Below are positions 43,656 through 52,514 of a stretch of DNA of 64,000 bases, piece by piece (positions within the stretch are counted from its first letter, which is position 1; the number at the start of each line of letters is the position of its first letter). The notes beneath the pieces are model-generated. The model made no database searches. It was given only the letters and a program-made list of their open reading frames with translations, and had not been told where the DNA came from. Both the position numbers and the translations under genes were made by a program. The stretch is from Salinicoccus luteus DSM 17002 (GTDB taxonomy: Bacteria > Bacillota > Bacilli > Staphylococcales > Salinicoccaceae), in NCBI RefSeq assembly GCF_000712035.1, contig NZ_JONV01000006.1, forward strand, positions 1 to 64,000. The letters are read 5' to 3'.

Positions 43656-43809
43656 CCCTAAATCCCCCTTCATCATTTGGTTGTTACAAATTATATAACA
43701 CGAAATGCACCAGGTCAAACTAAGTTTTGAATATTTAGACAATTTATTGTTGTAATTTTACAATTATAAATTGTGTTTGAATTATTATTTAACATTATTT
43801 AAATATAAG

Positions 43810-43838
43810 TTAACAAATTTAACGCTGTGTGATATAGT
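43810..43838 (+). promoter_or_regulatory. sigma-A promoter of comK
   Basis: TTAACA (43810-43815), 17-nt spacer, TATAGT (43833-43838), 34 nt before the ATG. Confidence 0.55.
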
Positions 43839-43871
43839 GTAATTGTTAGAATATTCTAAAGGGGGAACAGC

Positions 43872-44468
43872 ATGAACAGACTGCATTATCAGATCCACGA
43901 AGACACCATGTATATTGTACCAGTCAACAATGGGGGATATATCGAAAGCAGAATAGGTGAGATATATGGGGGCGGCATCGACTGCAGGCTCAATCCGAAT
44001 AAGCTGATCGAACGCAACTGCCGGAACCACTCGCAGAACTATGCAGCAAGGAAGGATCTGACCAAGACACTCACCAGCATCACCAGCAAGCTGCCGGTTA
44101 TCGTAGATCTTTTTGGCTCCTACATATACTTCTGTACACATTCCGATCGGATAGCAGAGAACAACTGGTTCAACATCAGGCATGTGCAGTCCTACTGGAA
44201 TGAAGGCGGGATGACCCGGGTGCAGTTCTCGAACAACGAGGAACGCATCATCGACATATCCTATGCCTCCTTCAACAACCAGTATCTGAATGCACTCAAA
44301 CTGCATTACAAGTTCAACCAGCAGAAGGAGAAGTATCAGAAGAAGGAGATGAATATGCACTTCCAGTACCCCACACTCGGCAGGGGAGAAGTAGCGCAGA
44401 TCAATGAAACCATCTACCATTCCTACATTAATTATATAAACGGACTGCAAATCAAGGATGAAGTGTAA
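43872..44468 (+). CDS. comK: ComK-family competence transcription factor
   Basis: A 198-aa protein. The pattern follows ComK: early MYIVPVNN, NCRNHSQNYAARKD (ComK: DRSCRFFGSSYAGRK), SKLPVIVDLFGSYIYFCTHS, NNWFNIRHVQSYW and ISYASFNNQ. ComK activates DNA-uptake genes. AAAGGGGGAACAGC precedes the ATG. The upstream region is A+T-rich, but I see no clear AAAA-N5-TTTT box. Whether this organism becomes competent is unknown. Confidence 0.9.
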   Translation: MNRLHYQIHEDTMYIVPVNNGGYIESRIGEIYGGGIDCRLNPNKLIERNCRNHSQNYAARKDLTKTLTSITSKLPVIVDLFGSYIYFCTHSDRIAENNWFNIRHVQSYWNEGGMTRVQFSNNEERIIDISYASFNNQYLNALKLHYKFNQQKEKYQKKEMNMHFQYPTLGRGEVAQINETIYHSYINYINGLQIKDEV

Positions 44469-44496
44469 ATTTAACTTAAAACATGTTTATAAACGG

Positions 44497-44524
44497 TTGA
44501 AAAAACGTGTGGAATTGTTATAAT
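44497..44524 (+). promoter_or_regulatory. promoter of the tRNA-Asn/tRNA-Ser pair
   Basis: TTGAAA (44497-44502), 16-nt spacer, TATAAT (44519-44524), 29 nt before the tRNA. Confidence 0.65.
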
Positions 44525-44553
44525 TGTAAATGTTCGATTGAAAACAACATTAT

Positions 44554-44628
44554 TCCACAGTAGCTCAGTGGTAGAGCTATCGGCTGTTAACCGATCGGTC
44601 GTAGGTTCGAATCCTACCTGTGGAGCCA
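44554..44628 (+). tRNA. tRNA-Asn (anticodon GTT)
   Basis: Acceptor arms TCCACAG/CTGTGGA, loop CTGTTAA, encoded CCA. Identical to the copy at 52439-52513, together with a few upstream bases. Confidence 0.95.
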
Positions 44629-44629
44629 T

Positions 44630-44718
44630 GGAGATGTACTCAAGTGGCTGAAGAGGCGCCCCTGCTAAGGGTGTAGGTCGGTTCTCCCGGCGCGAGGGTT
44701 CAAATCCCTCCATCTCCG
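44630..44718 (+). tRNA. tRNA-Ser (anticodon GCT)
   Basis: Class II tRNA with long variable arm, acceptor arms GGAGATG/CATCTCC, loop CTGCTAA. CCA not encoded. Confidence 0.95.
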
Positions 44719-44723
44719 TTATT

Positions 44724-44757
44724 TATCCCGTAACCTTTTAGGTTGCGGGATTTTTAA
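44724..44757 (+). terminator. terminator of the tRNA pair
   Basis: ATCCCGTAACCT with AGGTTGCGGGAT, then TTTTAATTTTT. Confidence 0.88.
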
Positions 44758-44896
44758 TTTTTATCCTGTGAATAGTCATAGACTAAATAGAAACCGTAGA
44801 ACTTTCCTTATATTTGGTAAAATCCTGTTAAATCCATTCAAAATCTTATTCCAATAGTGTAAAATGATGTAAATTGCATGTATTGGAGGGGAATCA

Positions 44897-46252
44897 GTGG
44901 GAACTTTTGTAGGATTATTAATGTTTTTAGGTGTGGTTGCAACTATCACTCTTTTCGTGCTTGGTTTAATCCGGGAGAACAGAGGACAAGCGTATTATAG
45001 TACATGGAAAGCGGCACTTTATTCCTTCGTGGCGACTTGTCTGCTTGTGGTCCTTTTGGGGATAGTAAGCAGTGAGTATTCCTTGGCGGATATGGTTGGG
45101 ATACTATGGTTTTTTGTATCAATTGTGATGTTTGTCTTCATTGCTCTGGCATTGAGGTCCAAGTCTAAAAACCAGAACCCCCGCAGGCATTTCAGAAGGG
45201 CGGGCATCGCATTTGTGACAGGTTTGGCATTGTTCTTCGTGACTGTTGCTGTCACGGATGAAGTGGAGGAGCCTGTCGACCAGACCGCTTCAGCGGATGA
45301 AGATACTGAAGAGGTGACGGAAGAAGCGACAGAGGAAGAGACTGCAGAGGAGTCGAAAGAGGACGCAGAAGAAGAGGAGGAGGCGGAGACGGAAAAAGAG
45401 GAATCCATCGAAGCTGAGAAAGAAGCATCCATAGAAGCGGCTGAAAGAGAGAAGGAAGAATCGATTGAAGCCGAAAAAGAAGCGTCCATAGAAGCAAAGG
45501 AAGAATCAATCGAGAAGGCTGAAGCTGAGAAGGAAAAGTCCATCGAGGAAGCGGAAGCAAAAGCCGAAGCTGAAGAGGAGCCGGTGGAGGAACCTGTAGC
45601 TTCCAAGGAGGGGCTCATTCCGGTCTCCCTCTATCGTGTAGTCGATGGGGACACGGTCAATGTCATTGATGACTCCGGTGAGGAGCTGAAGCTGCGGTTG
45701 CTTTTGATCGACACGCCTGAAACCGTCCATCCGAACAAGCCGGTCGAACCGTATGGCAAGGAAGCGTCTGCAAGATTGACAGAGCTGCTGAATGCGGCAG
45801 ATCAGCTGTATATCGAGTATGACAGCGGCGATAAGACGGATCATTATGACAGGCATCTGGTCTATCTGTACGCGGATGATGTGAGTGTCCATGAAGTGTT
45901 GCTTAAAGAAGGGCTTGCACGTGTCGGCTACATCTATGAGCAGCAGCGCTACCTGTCCGAATTCCGTGCAGCGGAACAGTACGCCAAGGATCGCCAACTC
46001 GGCATCTGGTCCATCCCGGGCTACGTGAATGAAGGCGGGGAAGGCTTCAATAGTGAAGAACCGGAAGCTGAGCCGGAAACGACAAGCGAACCGGCGACAA
46101 ATGAAACTTCACCTTCAGAGGGCAATGGAGAAACAGAATACTTCCAGAACTGTACAGAGCTGAAGAAGGTCTATCCGGATGGTGTGTCTTCAGACCATGC
46201 AGCCTATCAGCCGAAGATGGACAGGGATAAGGACAATTGGGCATGTGAGTAG
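44897..46252 (+). CDS. membrane-anchored staphylococcal-type nuclease with Excalibur domain
   Basis: A 451-aa protein. Residues 1-125 hold four hydrophobic segments. Residues ~128-238 are a very acidic linker with repeats such as EKEASIEA. Residues ~242-375 are a thermonuclease (SNase) domain with VVDGDTVNV, LRLLLIDTPE, PYGKEAS and YDRHLVYLY, which supply calcium and catalytic residues. The last ~37 residues are a calcium-binding Excalibur domain (NCTELKKVYPDG, DRDKDNWACE). It should degrade nucleic acid outside the cell. GTG at 44897 follows GGAGGGG. Its position after comK may be chance. Confidence 0.88.
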   Translation: MGTFVGLLMFLGVVATITLFVLGLIRENRGQAYYSTWKAALYSFVATCLLVVLLGIVSSEYSLADMVGILWFFVSIVMFVFIALALRSKSKNQNPRRHFRRAGIAFVTGLALFFVTVAVTDEVEEPVDQTASADEDTEEVTEEATEEETAEESKEDAEEEEEAETEKEESIEAEKEASIEAAEREKEESIEAEKEASIEAKEESIEKAEAEKEKSIEEAEAKAEAEEEPVEEPVASKEGLIPVSLYRVVDGDTVNVIDDSGEELKLRLLLIDTPETVHPNKPVEPYGKEASARLTELLNAADQLYIEYDSGDKTDHYDRHLVYLYADDVSVHEVLLKEGLARVGYIYEQQRYLSEFRAAEQYAKDRQLGIWSIPGYVNEGGEGFNSEEPEAEPETTSEPATNETSPSEGNGETEYFQNCTELKKVYPDGVSSDHAAYQPKMDRDKDNWACE

Positions 46253-46309
46253 CAAACATCTATATAATATGAAGGAAAATGGCCTTGGGCATACCGTCAT
46301 TTCAGCATC

Positions 46310-46342
46310 AACTCCGCAACCATTCTGGTTGCGGAGTTTTTG
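46310..46342 (+). terminator. terminator of the nuclease gene
   Basis: AACTCCGCAACC with GGTTGCGGAGTT, then TTTTGTG. Confidence 0.85.
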
Positions 46343-46359
46343 TGCCTTATATAGGACAT

Positions 46360-46388
46360 AAAAAAGACGCAACTGCAATCAGCTGCGC
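46360..46388 (-). terminator. terminator of the minus-strand gene 46419-46901
   Basis: On the minus strand CGCAGCTG-ATTG-CAGTTGCG (one G-T pair) followed by TCTTTTTT. Confidence 0.75.
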
Positions 46389-46418
46389 CATAAATCCAAT
46401 ATCGATTCAAATTTGCTG

Positions 46419-46901
46419 TTATCTGTTCAGGAACTGTTCCTCTTCATCATCATGCTTCTTGAAGTATTCCTCTTCATCCTCTGTGACCATATCCGGGTTG
46501 TTGTCCTCGACTTCGACCATCGTACGGACGCCGGTGTTCACATCGACGACTTCGGTATCATATTCATCCCTAGGGACGACATTCGTGTACTTTTCACTGA
46601 CCGCATCCATCTGTGGGGAATCGGTGTCTTCCTGATTGAGTCCCTCGAAGATGATGACTTCGTCATTTTCATAGTGGTTCATGAGGTCCTTCTTGCTGCC
46701 TTCATCAAAGTCCAGCTTATCGATGTCGCGGTCGGGATGGTCGACATTCCCATCGATGATCTTCAACTCTTCAAACTTCGACTTGAGACCGGATAGATCC
46801 TGTTTGGATATGACGACATAATTCTTAAGGTCGATGTAGTTGTCCAGATAGATTTCTGCATCTTTTTCAGTCTTGAATGGTTTGTATTGATTCTTATACA
46901 T
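46419..46901 (-). CDS. acidic protein of unknown function, 160 aa
   Basis: A 160-aa cytosolic protein without membrane segments. The first ~90 residues (MYKNQYKPFKTEKDAEIYLD...) may fold as an alpha/beta domain; the last ~60 are very acidic and end EEEQFLNR. It remotely recalls general-stress 17M-type proteins in layout, not in clear motifs. AACGGAGGTCACTATAC precedes the start. Monocistronic. Confidence 0.65.
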   Translation of the reverse strand: MYKNQYKPFKTEKDAEIYLDNYIDLKNYVVISKQDLSGLKSKFEELKIIDGNVDHPDRDIDKLDFDEGSKKDLMNHYENDEVIIFEGLNQEDTDSPQMDAVSEKYTNVVPRDEYDTEVVDVNTGVRTMVEVEDNNPDMVTEDEEEYFKKHDDEEEQFLNR

Positions 46902-46955
46902 GTATAGTGACCTCCGTTTTTTAAGTAGTTATTCCCGTTGGGGCGGAATTCAAAC

Positions 46956-46986
46956 TAAAAACCCGCAATACAAAGTATTGCGGGCA
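46956..46986 (-). terminator. terminator of the catE-like gene
   Basis: On the minus strand CCCGCAATACTTTGTATTGCGGG then TTTTTAG. Confidence 0.85.
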
Positions 46987-46995
46987 CGGGGAGGA

Positions 46996-47847
46996 TCAGT
47001 CTGTTGTCATGATGACCTTGTTGCCGGAAGGGTCGTATGAAACGGTTGCGCCATCTTCGGAGCCGACTTCATAACCCAAGTCTTCAAGTCTTTTGGCTGC
47101 GGCGTTGAGTGATGCTTTATCGGGGTAGCTCATGACGAAGGCATTGAGTCCGACACTGTCTGGTTCGGGCTTTGGCGCACCGATGCCGTTCCATATATTT
47201 ACGGCGATGTGGTGGTGATAGTTCTCAGAAGACATGAATGCGGCCTGGCCGGGGAACTCAGTTACAACGTTGAGCCCAAGGCCTTCCGTATAGAACTTCA
47301 CGGCAGAAGGCATGTCGGAGACGTGCAGGTGAAGGTGTCCCATGACCGTACCTTTCGGCATGCCCTGCCATTCCTGTCCTTCATCCAGTGATTCGACGAG
47401 GTTTTCAAAATCCAGCGGGTCTGTCGTCATTTCCACCCTTGAACCATTCCACGTCCACTCTTCAGGTCTTCTGTCCCTGTATATTTCGATGCCGTTGCCG
47501 TCGGGGTCGTTGAGATAGAGGGCTTCACTGACGAGGTGGTCGGACGCACCCAGTCTGACATCATTTTTGGCAAGGTGGATGGTGACTGCAGCGAGATCTG
47601 CACGTTCAGGCAGGAGGATGGCAAAGTGATACAATCCGGATGTCCTTTTCTTTTCTACAGGGTTTTCTGGTTCATGTAGTGAGAGGATGCTTGTCCTGCC
47701 ATCGGTCGTCAGCTGAACATCCTTGTCACTCTGTTCGAGAATGGAGAAGCCGAGCAGGCCAGTATAGAAATTCGAGGCTTCCTTCATATCGGACACATTG
47801 ATCTTTACATGGGAAACATGAGTAGCAGGGGGTGTGTGGAAATTCAT
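46996..47847 (-). CDS. catE: CatE-like catechol-2,3-dioxygenase / VOC-family protein
   Basis: A 283-aa protein with two VOC (glyoxalase/extradiol dioxygenase) modules. Metal ligands are likely in VSHVKINVSD, GLYHFAILLP / GNGIEIYRDR and GHLHLHVSDM, with HHHIAVNIWNG. Length and pattern match B. subtilis CatE, which opens catechol rings. The divergent gene encodes a CatR-like repressor, as in the Bacillus catechol/quinone response, which supports the call. Confidence 0.82.
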   Translation of the reverse strand: MNFHTPPATHVSHVKINVSDMKEASNFYTGLLGFSILEQSDKDVQLTTDGRTSILSLHEPENPVEKKRTSGLYHFAILLPERADLAAVTIHLAKNDVRLGASDHLVSEALYLNDPDGNGIEIYRDRRPEEWTWNGSRVEMTTDPLDFENLVESLDEGQEWQGMPKGTVMGHLHLHVSDMPSAVKFYTEGLGLNVVTEFPGQAAFMSSENYHHHIAVNIWNGIGAPKPEPDSVGLNAFVMSYPDKASLNAAAKRLEDLGYEVGSEDGATVSYDPSGNKVIMTTD

Positions 47848-47864
47848 AATTGCCTCCTATTAAA

Positions 47865-47881
47865 AGTTACTTTATGTAACT
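47865..47881. promoter_or_regulatory. operator-like palindrome before catE
   Basis: AGTTAC-TTTAT-GTAACT, a perfect 6-5-6 inverted repeat 18 nt upstream of the catE ATG. The TTAC...GTAA form is that expected for YodB/CatR-type repressors. Binding by the divergent regulator is inferred. Confidence 0.6.
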
Positions 47882-47948
47882 AAGTTTATATTACTAATTT
47901 GGATATGTAAAGTAAAATCATATCTTTATGTTTAAAGGTAACATATGG

Positions 47949-47954
47949 TATAAT
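47949..47954 (+). promoter_or_regulatory. -10 element of the catR-like gene
   Basis: TATAAT, 22 nt before the TTG start, inside GTAACATATGGTATAATTAC, which is itself a loose GTAA...TTAC repeat; possible self-control. Confidence 0.4.
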
Positions 47955-47976
47955 TACATCAAGGATGTGATATAAG

Positions 47977-48312
47977 TTGAAACAATCAAATCTTTGTCCT
48001 AAATTCGAAAAGGCAGTGACACTGCTCAGCCAGAGATGGACGGCTCTGGTCATCTATCAGATGCTGGAAGCGCCGCAACGCTTCGGGGAAATACAGGCCG
48101 CAATCGGCATCAGCGGGAAGGTGCTTTCCGACAGGCTTAAGGATATGGAGCAGGAAGGTCTCATAAAAAGGGATGTATACCCTGAAACGCCTGTAGTCAT
48201 AGAATACTCACTTACAGAAAAAGGACGCTCCCTTGAAACTGTACTGAGAGATATCGAAAACTGGTCCCAGGACTGGATTGAAGTCGATCAGCAGAGTAAC
48301 ACGGGCTCCTAG
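47977..48312 (+). CDS. HxlR/DUF24-family regulator, CatR/YodB-like
   Basis: A 111-aa winged-helix protein. Cys7 lies in NLCPKFEKA, the position of the redox-sensing cysteine of YodB, CatR and HypR, which respond to quinones. Recognition helix region: FGEIQAAIGISGKVLSDRLKD. The TTG start follows GGATGTGATATAAG. It is divergent from the catE-like gene and is probably its repressor. Confidence 0.85.
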   Translation: MKQSNLCPKFEKAVTLLSQRWTALVIYQMLEAPQRFGEIQAAIGISGKVLSDRLKDMEQEGLIKRDVYPETPVVIEYSLTEKGRSLETVLRDIENWSQDWIEVDQQSNTGS

Positions 48313-48318
48313 TATATA

Positions 48319-48361
48319 AAAAAGTGGGGCGGAGGTCATGGTGATCTCCGTCCCACTTTCA
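48319..48361. terminator. bidirectional terminator
   Basis: AAAGTGGGGCGGAGGTCA with TGATCTCCGTCCCACTTT, A and T runs outside. Between the regulator and the convergent permease gene. Confidence 0.88.
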
Positions 48362-48374
48362 TTTTCTGTACAGC

Positions 48375-49859
48375 CTAATTTTTCATGCTTTCTGCATTGA
48401 CCGTGACCGGACGCCTGACCGGCACGGTTTTTTTCTGCTCTGCTTTCGGCTCATAAAGGTAGTCTTCCTTGTCGATGTCATCGACCTCATTTTTAAGGTA
48501 GTATCTTCCTTTTGTCAGAACAGCCATGAGGACTGTGAGGGCCGCTGCAAGTGCTGCGGCAAAGAACGCGGCGGTATTCTCCAGGAATGTGCCCATGTAT
48601 CCAAGAGCAGCTACGGTACCGAGGGCGCTGGAAACGATGAGCGCCACCACGCCGACCGGATTCCACTTGTACAGGTTTTCCTGGCGTGCTTCATAGAATG
48701 CAGGGCCGATTTTGAGCATCATCTTGACGATGAGGGCGTCGGTGATGAGTACGGCGGCCCATGCAAGCAGGAATACACCCTGGAAGATCAATGCTGCGTC
48801 CAGATGATCCACAATGCCTCCAAGCATGAGAACCATTGCAGTGACGCCTGCAACGACGATCCAGAACCTGCGTCCCGGTGTAAAGCGGAACACATTTTCA
48901 AAGAAGTTTGATAGGGATAGGGAACTGCTGTAGATGTTAGTCACATTGATGCGGATCTGGGTGAGCATCGTGAAGAGTGCACCACCGATTCCGAGCAGCT
49001 GAACGATATAGACGCCAGGGTTTGGTTCCGCGAGACGGACACCAAACCATATGCCGAGGCCGCCCATAACGCCGTAACAGAAGATTTGTGGTATGACCCC
49101 AATCATGACGGATCCGATCTTAAGGTGTTCAGGTTTCAGGAACCGTGCGTAGTCGGATGCAAGCAGTGCAGTCAGTCCCATGATGCCGTGCTGCATGCCG
49201 ATGCACATCAGAAGTGCGGTGCCGCCGATCTGCACACCTTCAGGCATGTAGGTCCAGAAGCGGCCATCATATAGTGATGTAGTAAACAGTGCAACAGTAA
49301 TTGCTGCGATAAGGAAAGCAAAGAATATCGGCAGAGACCATTTCTGCAGCTTATCCAGCTGCTTGATGCCGAACCAGTTCAATGGAATGACAAGCGTACC
49401 GAATACAACGATCAGCACCCATAATGGAATGGCCGGGAAAAATTCATGTATGGCGTACACAAGGATCATACCTTCGAACGCGCAGTACATGATGAAGTTG
49501 GATGCGTAGATCAGGGAAGTCAATGAAGCGCCTATGTAACCAAATCCGCCGCCTCGCGACATCAGGTTGACGTTCATCCCGGATCTTGCAGATAAGTAGG
49601 AAATAATCGTACCCATGATACCTGCTACAATGATGGCATAACCAGCTGATATGAGCGCGTTCACTGCACCGAATTGAAGTGCCATGACACTGCCCAGCTG
49701 GAAGTAGAAGATTGCAGTTGCGATACCAAAGGTTATGTTGGTAATGCTGAACCAGCCCATGTTCCTTTCTTTATAAGGAACTTTGTCCAAAGAGTAGTCA
49801 TCTTCCTGTTCTTCAATCTCATGATCAATCTTTTGATCTGTCACTTTCACAGATCCCAT
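48375..49859 (-). CDS. NCS1-family permease (cytosine/purine/hydantoin type)
   Basis: A 494-aa transporter with about 12 membrane helices. The N-terminal YKERNMGWFSITNITFGIAT and helix-1 GSVMALQFG, and SARSGMNVNLMSRGGGFGY (the [SAG]-R-x-G motif region) are typical of NCS1 permeases for cytosine, purines or allantoin. The substrate cannot be read from sequence and no catabolic gene is adjacent. ATG at 49859 follows GGAGAGG by 7 nt. Confidence 0.82.
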   Translation of the reverse strand: MGSVKVTDQKIDHEIEEQEDDYSLDKVPYKERNMGWFSITNITFGIATAIFYFQLGSVMALQFGAVNALISAGYAIIVAGIMGTIISYLSARSGMNVNLMSRGGGFGYIGASLTSLIYASNFIMYCAFEGMILVYAIHEFFPAIPLWVLIVVFGTLVIPLNWFGIKQLDKLQKWSLPIFFAFLIAAITVALFTTSLYDGRFWTYMPEGVQIGGTALLMCIGMQHGIMGLTALLASDYARFLKPEHLKIGSVMIGVIPQIFCYGVMGGLGIWFGVRLAEPNPGVYIVQLLGIGGALFTMLTQIRINVTNIYSSSLSLSNFFENVFRFTPGRRFWIVVAGVTAMVLMLGGIVDHLDAALIFQGVFLLAWAAVLITDALIVKMMLKIGPAFYEARQENLYKWNPVGVVALIVSSALGTVAALGYMGTFLENTAAFFAAALAAALTVLMAVLTKGRYYLKNEVDDIDKEDYLYEPKAEQKKTVPVRRPVTVNAESMKN

Positions 49860-50269
49860 ACATATCCTCTCCATTTCTATGAAATTTTCAAATTGCATGA
49901 CTTTTATACTATACACTTAACACAAGAAACTTTCAACCTATACAACGCATATCAAGTCTTATATTGTGAGTTAAAGCACAGATTTTTATAGATTTTAAAC
50001 TCTAAATTATGAAATTATTTTTTAAACATAAAAGAAATTTAATTACATTAGTTTAATGAATAGTAAGCATGCATACCCTTTGGGGGAGAGGGGAAGTCGA
50101 TGGTTTGGATGGAAATTTTGAGTCGCTGAAAGAATGCTTCTTAAAGTATTGGGACATAAAATAACACGGATAAAAAATGTAGGTGTAATGTTTTTATCCG
50201 TGTTTTGATAATTTTTTAAGTTTTTATGGTTTTTTGGGGAGATAATCGTGTGAATCAAGAACTTTTGTG
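49860..50269. other. 410-nt A+T-rich gap without a gene
   Basis: It holds the permease promoter region, A+T-rich sequence, a stretch at 50085-50155 with slightly higher G+C that may be a relic of an insertion (see findings), and the yhfW terminator at 50162-50208. No supported ORF was found on either strand. Confidence 0.5.
50162..50208 (-). terminator. terminator downstream of yhfW
   Basis: AACACGGATAAAAA with TTTTTATCCGTGTT around a 16-nt loop. The run of T on both sides would allow use in either direction. Confidence 0.7.
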
Positions 50270-51814
50270 CTATTCATTTTCCGGTTTCTTTATCTCCACA
50301 TCGAGATCTTCTGTCGCAGGACCTTCTATTACATTGCCTTTGAAGTTGAAGCGCGAACCGTGGCACGGACAGTCCCATGTCCTGTCCTCCTGGTTCCAGC
50401 TCAGACTGCATCCCATGTGGGTACAGCGGTTGTCTACGACGAGGTACTCATCGCTGTTCTCATCACGATAGAGCCCCTTCTTCATCACACCATCCCTGAC
50501 AACGGCGCCTTCTCCTGCAGAAAGGTCCGTCTCATTGATGTCGGGATAACTTTTCAGCATGTTCTTCGCTTCGACTCCTAGACTCTCGATTGGCGTCGTA
50601 GCAAACTGCTTGAGCTCGGCGAATGTGCCTTTCTTCCTATGAGGACTGAGCATATCACGGTACCGGTTCTCCCTGCCCTCGATCAAATCACTGATAATCA
50701 TCGAGGAGAGGACGCCATTGGTCATGCCGTATTTGTTGAAGCCGGCAGCAACGAACCGGTTGTCATGCTTCTGGTCGAAATATCCGATGTAGGGGAGGGA
50801 GTCGGCCGTCATCTGATCCTGCGCCCTGAAGGCGTATAGGCGCTCATGGTTGGTCGTCTTCTGATCGGCATAGAGCCTGAGCTTCTCGAGCTGCTCTGTC
50901 ATATCCATTTCATTATAGGACATATGCCCAAGACCGCCGAAGAGGACAGTAGGCAGCTCCTTGTCCGGATTGACGATATTCCTTGTCGTCAGGCTGGGGC
51001 CATCATAGCCGCTCAAGGAGAGGTTTTCGGACGGTGGGGTCGAAGTCGTGACAACGAGTCCATAAGATCGGTTGATCTTGAAACTGTTGAAGTAGAATCC
51101 CTGATAGTCGAGAAACGGGAAGTGTGTAGCCACTACGAGATGCTCGAAATCTATGTTTATCCCCTCAGGCGTTTTCAATGTATTGCCCTCAACACCTTTG
51201 CCCATCGTATGCTCATATATTTTGACCCCTTTTTCCTCAAGCACTTCCAATATGCCTTTCAGAAACTTTAGAGGGTGGAATTCCCCCTGATTCCTCATGA
51301 CCAGTTGGGCCACGGATTCAAAAGGAAGGTCAAGCTGATCTTTCAATAAAGTGCCATCTATGCCGAGTTCTTCATAAACTTTCGCTTCCTTTTCCAGGTT
51401 TTTGATTGAGCTTTCATTTTCGGCATAGATGACACCGTCGACTCTTCTGAAGTCACAGTCTATGTTATGCTTTTTAGCGACTGCTTCAATTTCATCGATG
51501 GCGTCCATCTGGGATTCATAATAGAGGCGGGCGGTCTCCTTGTTCTTTTGCTTGCTGATTTGACTATAGAGCAGCCCCTGTTGTGCCATGATGCGTGCTG
51601 TCGTATTCGCTGTCGTTCCGCTGAGCACTTCATTACCTTCGATGACAGTCACCTGACGGCCCCGCATGGCAAGCTGATACGCGTTCATCAGTCCGGTGAT
51701 TCCGGCTCCAACAATTAGCACCTCTGTACTTGTATCGTCTTCAAGAGTAGGGTAAGAGGGCAAGTCTACAGTATCGGTCCAGAAAGAAATGTTGTCATTG
51801 TTCAATTCAGTCAT
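50270..51814 (-). CDS. yhfW: FAD-dependent oxidoreductase with C-terminal Rieske domain
   Basis: A 514-aa protein. N-terminal DAO-type flavin fold (VLIVGAGITGLMNAYQLA, then SGTTANTTARIMAQQG), a substrate domain, and a C-terminal Rieske 2Fe-2S domain with CTHMGC and CPCHGS as ligands. This is the layout of B. subtilis YhfW. The reaction is unknown. TAGGAGGATAATAC precedes the start. Monocistronic. Confidence 0.9.
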   Translation of the reverse strand: MTELNNDNISFWTDTVDLPSYPTLEDDTSTEVLIVGAGITGLMNAYQLAMRGRQVTVIEGNEVLSGTTANTTARIMAQQGLLYSQISKQKNKETARLYYESQMDAIDEIEAVAKKHNIDCDFRRVDGVIYAENESSIKNLEKEAKVYEELGIDGTLLKDQLDLPFESVAQLVMRNQGEFHPLKFLKGILEVLEEKGVKIYEHTMGKGVEGNTLKTPEGINIDFEHLVVATHFPFLDYQGFYFNSFKINRSYGLVVTTSTPPSENLSLSGYDGPSLTTRNIVNPDKELPTVLFGGLGHMSYNEMDMTEQLEKLRLYADQKTTNHERLYAFRAQDQMTADSLPYIGYFDQKHDNRFVAAGFNKYGMTNGVLSSMIISDLIEGRENRYRDMLSPHRKKGTFAELKQFATTPIESLGVEAKNMLKSYPDINETDLSAGEGAVVRDGVMKKGLYRDENSDEYLVVDNRCTHMGCSLSWNQEDRTWDCPCHGSRFNFKGNVIEGPATEDLDVEIKKPENE

Positions 51815-51929
51815 GTATTATCCTCCTCAAACATTTTTATATCTTTTACCCTTATTCCGTATGAAATACTTACAAACAACAAATTTTGTCCAAAGTGTAA
51901 ATTTTACGTAACGAAATTAAAAAAACTGC

Positions 51930-51958
51930 TTGAAAATATTTCGTAAAACGTATAGTAT
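51930..51958 (+). promoter_or_regulatory. promoter of the second tRNA array
   Basis: TTGAAA (51930-51935), 17-nt spacer, TAGTAT (51953-51958), 35 nt before tRNA-fMet. Confidence 0.5.
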
Positions 51959-51993
51959 ATGTATCAGGCGTTGAAAGCGCACAATAATATTAC

Positions 51994-52067
<74 letters not shown>

Positions 52068-52081
52068 TAGTTTTACATATA

Positions 52082-52157
52082 GGTCCCGTGGTGTAGCGGT
52101 TAACATGCCTGCCTGTCACGCAGGAGATCGCGGGTTCGATTCCCGTCGGGACCGCCA
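52082..52157 (+). tRNA. tRNA-Asp (anticodon GTC)
   Basis: Acceptor arms GGTCCCG/CGGGACC, loop CTGTCAC, encoded CCA. Confidence 0.95.
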
Positions 52158-52184
52158 TTATTTTTTTTTGACTATACATACCAA

Positions 52185-52257
52185 GGTTCAGTAGCTCAGT
52201 CGGTAGAGCATGTGATTGAAGCTCACAGTGTCGGCGGTTCGATTCCGTCCTGAACCA
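52185..52257 (+). tRNA. tRNA-Phe (anticodon GAA)
   Basis: Acceptor arms GGTTCAG/CTGAACC, loop TTGAAGC. CCA is not encoded, in contrast to the partial copy at 1-37. Confidence 0.95.
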
Positions 52258-52269
52258 TTCTAATATTAT

Positions 52270-52343
52270 GGCGGTTGTGGTGAAGTGGTTAACACACCGG
52301 ATTGTGGTTCCGGCATGCGTGGGTTCGATCCCCATCAGCCGCC
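52270..52343 (+). tRNA. tRNA-His (anticodon GTG)
   Basis: G at -1, acceptor arms GCGGTTG/CAGCCGC, loop TTGTGGT. CCA not encoded. Compare with 301-377. Confidence 0.94.
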
Positions 52344-52355
52344 CTTATTGGTTTT

Positions 52356-52429
52356 GCGGGTGTAGTTAAATGGTATAACCCCAGCCTTCCAAGCTGATGT
52401 CGTGGGTTCGATTCCCATCACCCGCTCCA
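52356..52429 (+). tRNA. tRNA-Gly (anticodon TCC)
   Basis: Acceptor arms GCGGGTG/CACCCGC, D-loop with the normal GG, loop CTTCCAA, encoded CCA. A conventional elongator. Confidence 0.95.
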
Positions 52430-52438
52430 TTTTATTAT

Positions 52439-52513
52439 TCCACAGTAGCTCAGTGGTAGAGCTATCGGCTGTTAACCGATCGGTCGTAGGTTCGAATCCT
52501 ACCTGTGGAGCCA
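52439..52513 (+). tRNA. tRNA-Asn (anticodon GTT)
   Basis: Same sequence as the tRNA-Asn at 44554-44628; encoded CCA. Confidence 0.95.
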
Positions 52514-52514
52514 T

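Noticed and set aside
45390-45600. Repetitive purine-rich DNA in the nuclease gene
   Set aside because: Explained by the Glu/Ala/Ser-rich linker in the reading frame, not a separate element.
48319-48361. Palindrome as an operator
   Set aside because: It lies between convergent gene ends with A and T runs outside, so it is a terminator.
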